Assembly (NCBI GenBank): GCA_037039925.1
Contig: JAXRKP010000024.1
Coordinates: forward strand, 527,501 to 591,500
DNA: 64,000 nucleotides
Direction: 5' to 3'
Source: Doris montereyensis
Taxonomy: Eukaryota > Mollusca > Gastropoda > Nudibranchia > Dorididae
Shown here piece by piece: positions 62,901-64,000 of this stretch. The position numbers and the translations under genes are program-made. Each line of letters begins with the position of its first letter. The stretch's first letter is position 1. A model generated the notes under the pieces. That model saw nothing but the letters and a program-made list of their open reading frames with translations, ran no database searches and was not told the origin of the DNA.

Positions 62901-63569
62901 AGATGACGATGACACAATCTTAAAATCCCAGCAAATGCAATAAAAATTGTTGATTTTTCAACAAAACAGTCACCTGTAGGTCGAAATTAACAAACTCCTC
63001 TATTCCACTTTCGATATTAGCACCGGAGAAGTAGCTAAACAGTTTGAGTGGACTTCAGATCGAAACAAAACATAAAGCTATCTACAGAACTCTGTGAACG
63101 GTTATGTGGTAAAAATTACCTTCCCAAGCAACGCTGTGTGTTCCGGAGACAAAGAGTTATGTTATGCCATGATGTAAGATTTTTGTGTGAGGGTTGTTCG
63201 CAATTGATGATTTTGATAAGTAATATTTGCAAATACTGTATCTCCTATAAACTCAATTTCTGGGATGAGAAGGAAAAAAAGCCATAGACTTCATCCCGTG
63301 AAATTCATATGTACAACTGATATGAGGACCAGAAAAGCGAAAAATTTTACAACCCCTTTTTCTCACAGGCTAGACATTTTCTTGCGACTGTACTTTATAT
63401 AGATCACAGAATAGACTCATCACAAATGAAAAATGCTAAATCATATTAGCATCATATCATTGACAACTTACGATCGGTCAAGCTTGCCACTCCTGCCAAA
63501 GTCGTTATGGGAACGCTTGGAGTTTCTCCGTTCATGTCTTCATGACATCTCTTTGTGATAAAGGAGAAA
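22872..63569 (-). CDS. NIPBL: Nipped-B-like protein (cohesin loader SCC2), 48 mapped exons
   Basis: With MAU2 (SCC4) this nuclear HEAT-repeat protein loads cohesin onto chromatin and stimulates its ATPase, supporting sister cohesion, loop extrusion and gene regulation. Order and residues match NIPBL/Nipped-B from the initiator to the Nipped-B C-terminal domain, for example VPITTLAGVASL, GEEDYRPLFENFVQDLLSTV, YIAQWFRDTTVEAEK, HCVSCLGAVV-type CVSCLGAVV, SGSNLLQSF-type AGSNLLQSF and SQGCILLLVLKQHL. All mapped introns are GT-AG. The summed CDS is ~6.18 kb (~2,060 residues): close to fly Nipped-B and shorter than human NIPBL (2,804), the loss being in the N-terminal disordered region. About 17 exons contain one single-base indel each, mostly in homopolymers, while the neighbouring frames stay conserved; I read these as assembly errors. 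Non-coding 5' exons are not identified. Exon coordinates are in the block entries that follow. Confidence 0.96.
24077..27611 (-). CDS. NIPBL: NIPBL exons 40-46: Nipped-B C-terminal domain
   Basis: Exons 27505-27611 (VKADQQLQEIEKKYPGF), 26395-26603 (MKALMGIKSSYRLQKIF, then RGLRYNDENQPQALNAFLYS), 25388-25535 (YQTQDEPLFIIHQIDIIVSV), 25108-25234 (acidic EEDDDDDD), 24868-24927 (KEMLQFFTQL), 24438-24552 (LSQGCILLLVLKQHLKEMYS) and 24077-24255 (KIHRYSPTEAAKVYEKPLNR). One-base shifts: start of exon 40, T run in exon 41 (LNLF/DDSA), T run in exon 42 (LAFF/AYQTQ), A run in exon 46 before RQKLVNDYLE. The residues match human NIPBL to the end of the folded domain. Confidence 0.95.
28095..30668 (-). CDS. 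NIPBL: NIPBL exons 35-39: entry to the Nipped-B C-terminal domain
   Basis: Exons 30578-30668 (FNVFVYFLTHEDEDVQLKAL), 29987-30093 (LKELYTRLLTDEYASVKLRC), 29700-29766 (VLRNLQIYLTEEELQMSRSD), 29245-29299 (HSKAEDLKEMGDVQSG) and 28095-28230 (VMQVYLKELMEAFYHENSQV, then ALNVVCLVLRQGLVHPIQ). The codon spanning the 37/38 junction reads TGA where homologues have Trp (TGG), next to a run of seven A; I take this as a probable base error. Confidence 0.95.
31500..32125 (-). mobile_element. LINE family A, 3'-end fragment, copy 4 (NIPBL intron 34)
   Basis: Minus strand encodes KMAVYNTVYCPTLLYGSETW and AAEMKYLRIVLVGKTKRDEI, matching 49125-49330 of the element at 46.3-49.8 kb, and runs into the same 3' region with the AAAGTGGGAAGAAGATA-like motif. 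It lies in the same orientation as NIPBL. 5'-truncated, as is usual for LINE insertions. Confidence 0.85.
32155..34417 (-). CDS. NIPBL: NIPBL exons 31-34
   Basis: Exons 34281-34417 (RLVGCLSTLYLFSKIKPDLM), 33687-33826 (FMVLHYVARILELVIPLMDH, then FLAQVEEDMIKLILKHGM), 33204-33297 (VQSCVSCLGAVVNDVSHNYE) and 32155-32306 (RPTLLRALFTVGLLCKHFDF). The join 31/32 is one base out of phase, so one base is probably missing at the start of exon 32 or end of exon 31. Otherwise residues follow human NIPBL without gaps. Confidence 0.95.
35189..39671 (-). CDS. NIPBL: NIPBL exons 24-30: HEAT repeats around the RYLAS...YYDML region
   Basis: Exons 39569-39671 (ACLVARYLSSKRPFAQSFDI), 39252-39349 (AVAVRTKAMKCLTAVVEADP), 37084-37231 (SDMQRGVHGRFLDQSTSVRE then PNYYDMLSDRIL), 36434-36567 (DTGISVRKRVIRIFKEICIE then VNDEEGIK), 35747-35848 (KLVNEVFQSMWFT), 35520-35573 (DTSYEFFEQLLEN) and 35189-35300 (ACKQIVDSLVENVLQIEE). 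One-base shifts: exon 25 at DPE/ILAR, exon 26 one extra A before IELVGKF, exon 27 before VNDEEG (~36460). The 37.2-39.2 kb intron contains repeats and a GA tract. Confidence 0.95.
36335..36409 (+). mobile_element. LINE family C 3'-tail remnant (NIPBL intron 27)
   Basis: TGAAAATTGTGACAATACAA followed by TTTAAAGGATTAATAAAGAT and AATTGAATTG. Matches the tail at 12377-12450 almost base for base. Antisense to NIPBL. Confidence 0.65.
37835..37980 (+). repeat. Dispersed repeat family R, copy 2
   Basis: ATTGATTGTTTGTTTAACTA, CATTGCGGTGATCTCTGGGT, then AGAAGGACCAACCAGCAGCACCC-like end. Very similar to the copy 330 bp downstream at 38170-38320, in the same orientation. Confidence 0.75.
38170..38320 (+). 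repeat. Dispersed repeat family R, copy 3
   Basis: CGATTGTTTGTTTCTTTGAA, CATTGCAGTGATCTCAGGGT, AGTAGGACCTACCAGCAGCA, CCCGCCAACC. The best preserved copy; its downstream edge abuts a 20-bp minisatellite. Confidence 0.75.
38339..38498 (+). repeat. Minisatellite, 20-bp unit GGACAAATGACGTTTGGGAG
   Basis: Two perfect units at 38341-38360 and 38361-38380, then five or so degenerate units (core ACAAATGA[CT][GA]TTT) to about 38498. No coding potential. Confidence 0.8.
38850..38964. repeat. (GA)n and (GGGA)n tract
   Basis: (GA)n from 38850 to 38900, (GGGA)n to 38940, GA-rich to 38964. Intronic in NIPBL; open frames across it are artefacts. Confidence 0.97.
40285..42597 (-). CDS. NIPBL: NIPBL exons 19-23
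   Basis: Exons 42468-42597 (GEEDYRPLFENFVQDLLSTV), 41547-41690 (SLRVASLEYLGIVAARLRKD), 41312-41361 (acidic, ENEEEETNTG), 40791-40877 (LQQAMLEYLSYNSQSE) and 40285-40505 (FYIAQWFRDTTVEAEKSLK then ENAEKRKSF-like NAEKRKSF). Exon 21 needs one extra A in the AAAAA run to join KVLPDTTERL in frame. This is among the most conserved parts of the protein. Confidence 0.95.
42829..42950 (+). repeat. Dispersed repeat family R, copy 4
   Basis: CCACCAAATGCTGTGATCTC, AGAAACAGCAAATTGAAAGA, GTAGAACCTACCAGTAGTAC, CCGCCAACC. Intronic in NIPBL (intron 18). Confidence 0.7.
43737..43784 (+). repeat. Perfect 24-bp tandem duplication
   Basis: ATTTAATATTGTCCTACAGA followed by AATG occurs twice in a row (43737-43760 and 43761-43784) with no mismatch; intronic. 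May be real or an assembly stutter. Confidence 0.9.
44002..46222 (-). CDS. NIPBL: NIPBL exons 14-18: first HEAT-repeat segment
   Basis: Exons 46068-46222 (KSTISLYNKMSDLVNSLASL), 45631-45711 (FFVENISELQLSAMKLVT), 44868-44969 (VFSRYSKHRQLILEDIFASL), 44476-44624 (ESIQMVTALALQLIQCVV) and 44002-44099 (VIIVTSYETAMRTGYNFLSV). Each matches human NIPBL in order. Exon 16 lacks one A in an AAAAA run (needed to reach RNLRNYR), and exon 17 has one extra A near 44503. Intron 13 upstream of exon 14 holds a whole antisense LINE. Confidence 0.95.
46526..46597 (+). repeat. 72-bp segment copied from the body of the same LINE
   Basis: AATAAACCAATAGTAAAACA through GATGAACCTGA repeats at 47570-47641 with only about three differences. 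The downstream copy sits in its expected place in the ORF; the upstream one interrupts a tandem-like 5' region. Confidence 0.85.
47003..47041. other. Assembly gap (39 N)
   Basis: A run of 39 N inside the endonuclease domain of the LINE. The frame after the gap cannot be predicted because true gap length is unknown. Confidence 0.99.
50467..51515 (-). CDS. NIPBL: NIPBL exons 11-13: start of the helical core
   Basis: Exons 51410-51515, 51162-51248 and 50467-50697. Exon 12 encodes ILPEKLVKLLTILLWNVRDG; exon 13 encodes SRLWRELTMDRVM, then NMPKQVYLEDVIERIILYAK and NTIYPEFDPVYRIDP, closely matching human NMPKAVYIEDVIERVIQYTK. Exon 11 has a one-base deletion near 51452 (between TDLS and GEAAKLKAM) and exon 13 one near 50636 (between VMRA and MDASLTA). 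Confidence 0.93.
51637..54641 (-). CDS. NIPBL: NIPBL exons 7-10: basic linker
   Basis: Exons 54611-54641 (31 nt microexon, MLKTIRKGGSG), 53096-53239 (SRKRKREESSYNISR), 52137-52223 (KKRRHSVESDDTSSHSEF) and 51637-51801 (ARMKKKEKQMKRK then LEDLLDSPMFKKF). The last matches human ARKMKKKEKQKKRK and the following MMDSSTFKRF helix. All four are joined in phase 1 and read without shifts. The Lys/Arg clusters are candidate nuclear localisation signals. Confidence 0.9.
53240..54610. other. NIPBL intron 7, no gene; contains repeat-like segment at 54180-54350
   Basis: No coding sequence supported. 54200-54320 carries AAAATCCAAGATGGCCACCA, a phrase that I associate with common invertebrate interspersed repeats, but I cannot name the family. 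54710-54730 just beyond exon 7 is an (AT)n tract. Confidence 0.4.
55086..58068 (-). CDS. NIPBL: NIPBL exons 4-6: disordered Ser/Pro/Gln-rich linker with PxVxL motif
   Basis: Exons 57949-58068, 56739-56865 and 55086-55510. Low-complexity polar sequence (for example FPHHGSPQGFNQQRHSPRYG across the 4/5 junction, PATSAGFGHSSGP). Exon 6 ends in NKPVVLLEMLDPS, aligning to the KPVVVLQKL segment of human NIPBL; PVVLL (55104-55118) fits the PxVxL consensus for HP1 chromoshadow binding. Single-base shifts are needed in exon 4 (after LGQQF) and exon 5 (at the CCCC near 56820). The homologous region in vertebrates is several hundred residues longer. Confidence 0.85.
55996..56072 (+). repeat. 39-bp tandem duplication
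   Basis: The unit with CAAACATCACTATACCGCCT and CCCACTATACT is repeated twice at 39-bp spacing with one substitution. In NIPBL intron 5. Confidence 0.9.
58745..58846 (+). repeat. Dispersed repeat family R, copy 5
   Basis: GAAATTTACCCGTCCATCAA, ATAGCAAGATAAATAATGAG, GAAATAGGACCTCCCAGCAG, CACCC. Shorter in the middle than the other copies. NIPBL intron 3. Confidence 0.65.
59103..63569 (-). CDS. NIPBL: NIPBL exons 1-3: initiator Met and MAU2-binding N-terminus
   Basis: Exons 63472-63569 (ATG at 63533-63535, 34 nt of 5' UTR after a TTTTTCAG acceptor), 60137-60305 and 59103-59215. The start encodes MNGETPSVPITTLAGVASL, nearly identical to vertebrate NIPBL, which fixes the start codon. Next come LPQLPLPTPLP, then a helical stretch ending HALRQTS, then VPSLLQAVLRNDPNIFQ (human VLLQAVLARSPNVF). 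In human NIPBL this extreme N-terminus binds MAU2. Phases 1, 2 and 1 join without a frame break. The 3.2-kb intron 1 carries transposon remnants. Confidence 0.95.
59436..59575. repeat. (ATA)n plus 20-bp tandem repeat CACAGTTGAGACATAAATTT
   Basis: (AATA/ATA)n at 59436-59456 is followed by TTCTTTATTGTCC, which looks like a LINE 3' end read on the minus strand, and then four copies of a 20-bp unit from 59496 to about 59570, the last ones degenerate. Confidence 0.75.
59742..59940. repeat. ~99-bp tandem duplication with CT tracts
   Basis: CTTCCAATGAGTATTTACTA, GAAGAATAAGCATAA and AAAAAGCCATAATCA recur at 99-bp spacing, each copy flanked by (CT)n and with (AT)n inside. NIPBL intron 2-3 region. Confidence 0.9.
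60830..61297. mobile_element. Possible short TA-flanked TIR element (MITE)
   Basis: Left TACGGTAGTAACAGCTTA; right end in reverse complement TACAGTAGAAGCGGTCTC. Ten of the first 13 bases agree and both start with TA. Internally CAGACAGTGGTGGTAAGCAG and related GTAGGCAG-type words recur. No ORF. The CAGTAG-like terminus resembles the element at 13896. Tentative. Confidence 0.35.
61480..61800 (-). mobile_element. Possible C-terminal endonuclease fragment of an RLE-type LINE
   Basis: Minus strand reads LYSEVTSTDHVTCFPCVVGS then SGAVISSMKR, stop, IQLANLVKYKTVQEDL. The FPCVVGSSGAV segment resembles the (F/Y)PVEVGxRGFV motif at the C-terminus of restriction-like-endonuclease LINEs. No reverse transcriptase lies next to it. 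Weak similarity, judged by eye only. Confidence 0.3.
62340..62520 (+). repeat. SINE-tail-like fragment
   Basis: CAGATCACATTACTCTGTGC followed by ACGTTAAAGATCCCCTGGCT is a phrase that I associate with SINE/LINE bodies common in molluscs and echinoderms (GTGCACGTTAAAGATCCC). No tRNA-like head recognised next to it. Confidence 0.4.
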
Positions 63570-64000
63570 CTGAAAAAGGAAAATAATTTGAGTAAAGAAA
63601 CAAAAATCCCAGTTGAATCTGAAAAAGAAAAGACAATTGTTTTAAGCACAATGATTCCCTTTATAAGATTCAGCCTACGGCAGGTGAACTTCATCGAAAA
63701 CTTTGTAACTATGTAAGTCTTATTGAAACAAAGTCAACCTTTATGAATGCTACCTGTAAACATACTTCAAAAGTGTTGATACTATATTATATTATAAAAT
63801 ATAGTCGTGATTACATGAGATTTATGATTACACAATAAGTGATTTTTTTTTGCTTTTGAGTTTAGGTTTTGCTTTTTAGCATGTACATGAGTAACGGTCA
63901 AAATACAGTCATCCTACATCATTGAAAAGTTTGTAGCGTCCTTGGTTGCCATAAAAATGTCTGCCAGCTTGGATTTTGACCCAATTTTCAAAATCTATCT
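63570..64000. other. Upstream of NIPBL start exon; intron or 5' flank
   Basis: Because a pyrimidine-rich TTTTTCAG acceptor precedes the ATG exon, this region is probably the end of an intron after a non-coding first exon. That exon and the promoter are not identifiable and may lie beyond 64000. Confidence 0.5.

Noticed and set aside
22872..63569. NIPBL as a pseudogene
   Set aside because: All mapped splice sites and conserved residues are intact over 40 kb; the lesions are almost exclusively one-base indels near homopolymers, typical of consensus errors.

Overview
This is animal genomic DNA. It has introns with GT-AG boundaries, AT-rich spacers, dense transposon debris, tRNA-derived SINE heads and a 39-base run of N (47003-47041) that marks a draft assembly. 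My best guess is a lophotrochozoan, probably a gastropod-like mollusc. That rests on a divergent but complete invertebrate Nipped-B gene, a GT32-like glycosyltransferase, TCTAGA-rich tracts and the repeat content. It is an impression, not a proof.

The window holds two protein-coding genes. (1) On the + strand, 8756-13136, is a type II membrane glycosyltransferase-like gene in two recognisable exons, with two tandem GT32-like domains. Only the second keeps its DXD motif. (2) On the - strand, 63569 down to 22872, is an almost complete gene for the cohesin loader NIPBL/Nipped-B (SCC2). I mapped 48 exons from the initiator Met, which lies in a spliced exon near 63.5 kb, to a basic/acidic C-terminus near 22.9 kb. 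The assembled CDS is about 6.2 kb, or roughly 2,060 residues. It contains the N-terminal MAU2-binding part, a short disordered linker with an HP1-type PxVxL motif, the HEAT-repeat body and the Nipped-B C-terminal domain.

Layout: 1-8.7 kb is a transposon graveyard (LINE copy, CT microsatellite, Ty3/gypsy-type integrase piece, 1-kb foldback element with ~84-bp inverted repeats, complete piggyBac unit flanked by TTAA, CR1-like reverse transcriptase piece). 8.7-13.1 kb is the glycosyltransferase gene, with an L2/CR1-like LINE in its intron. 13.1-20.9 kb is intergenic, with a TIR element, SINEs and a ~110-bp dispersed repeat. 20.9-22.9 kb is the probable 3' flank/UTR of NIPBL. 22.9-63.6 kb is NIPBL, whose introns carry an antisense ~3.5-kb LINE (46.3-49.8 kb), more LINE/SINE pieces, minisatellites and GA tracts. 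63.6-64 kb is upstream of the NIPBL start exon.

Single-base insertions/deletions, often in homopolymers, interrupt about 17 of the NIPBL exons while every splice site and the flanking conserved residues stay intact. In an essential single-copy gene this points to consensus errors in the assembly. Frameshifts in the other genes of this window should therefore not be read automatically as pseudogenisation. I saw no prokaryote-type system, CRISPR array, rRNA or intact tRNA gene.
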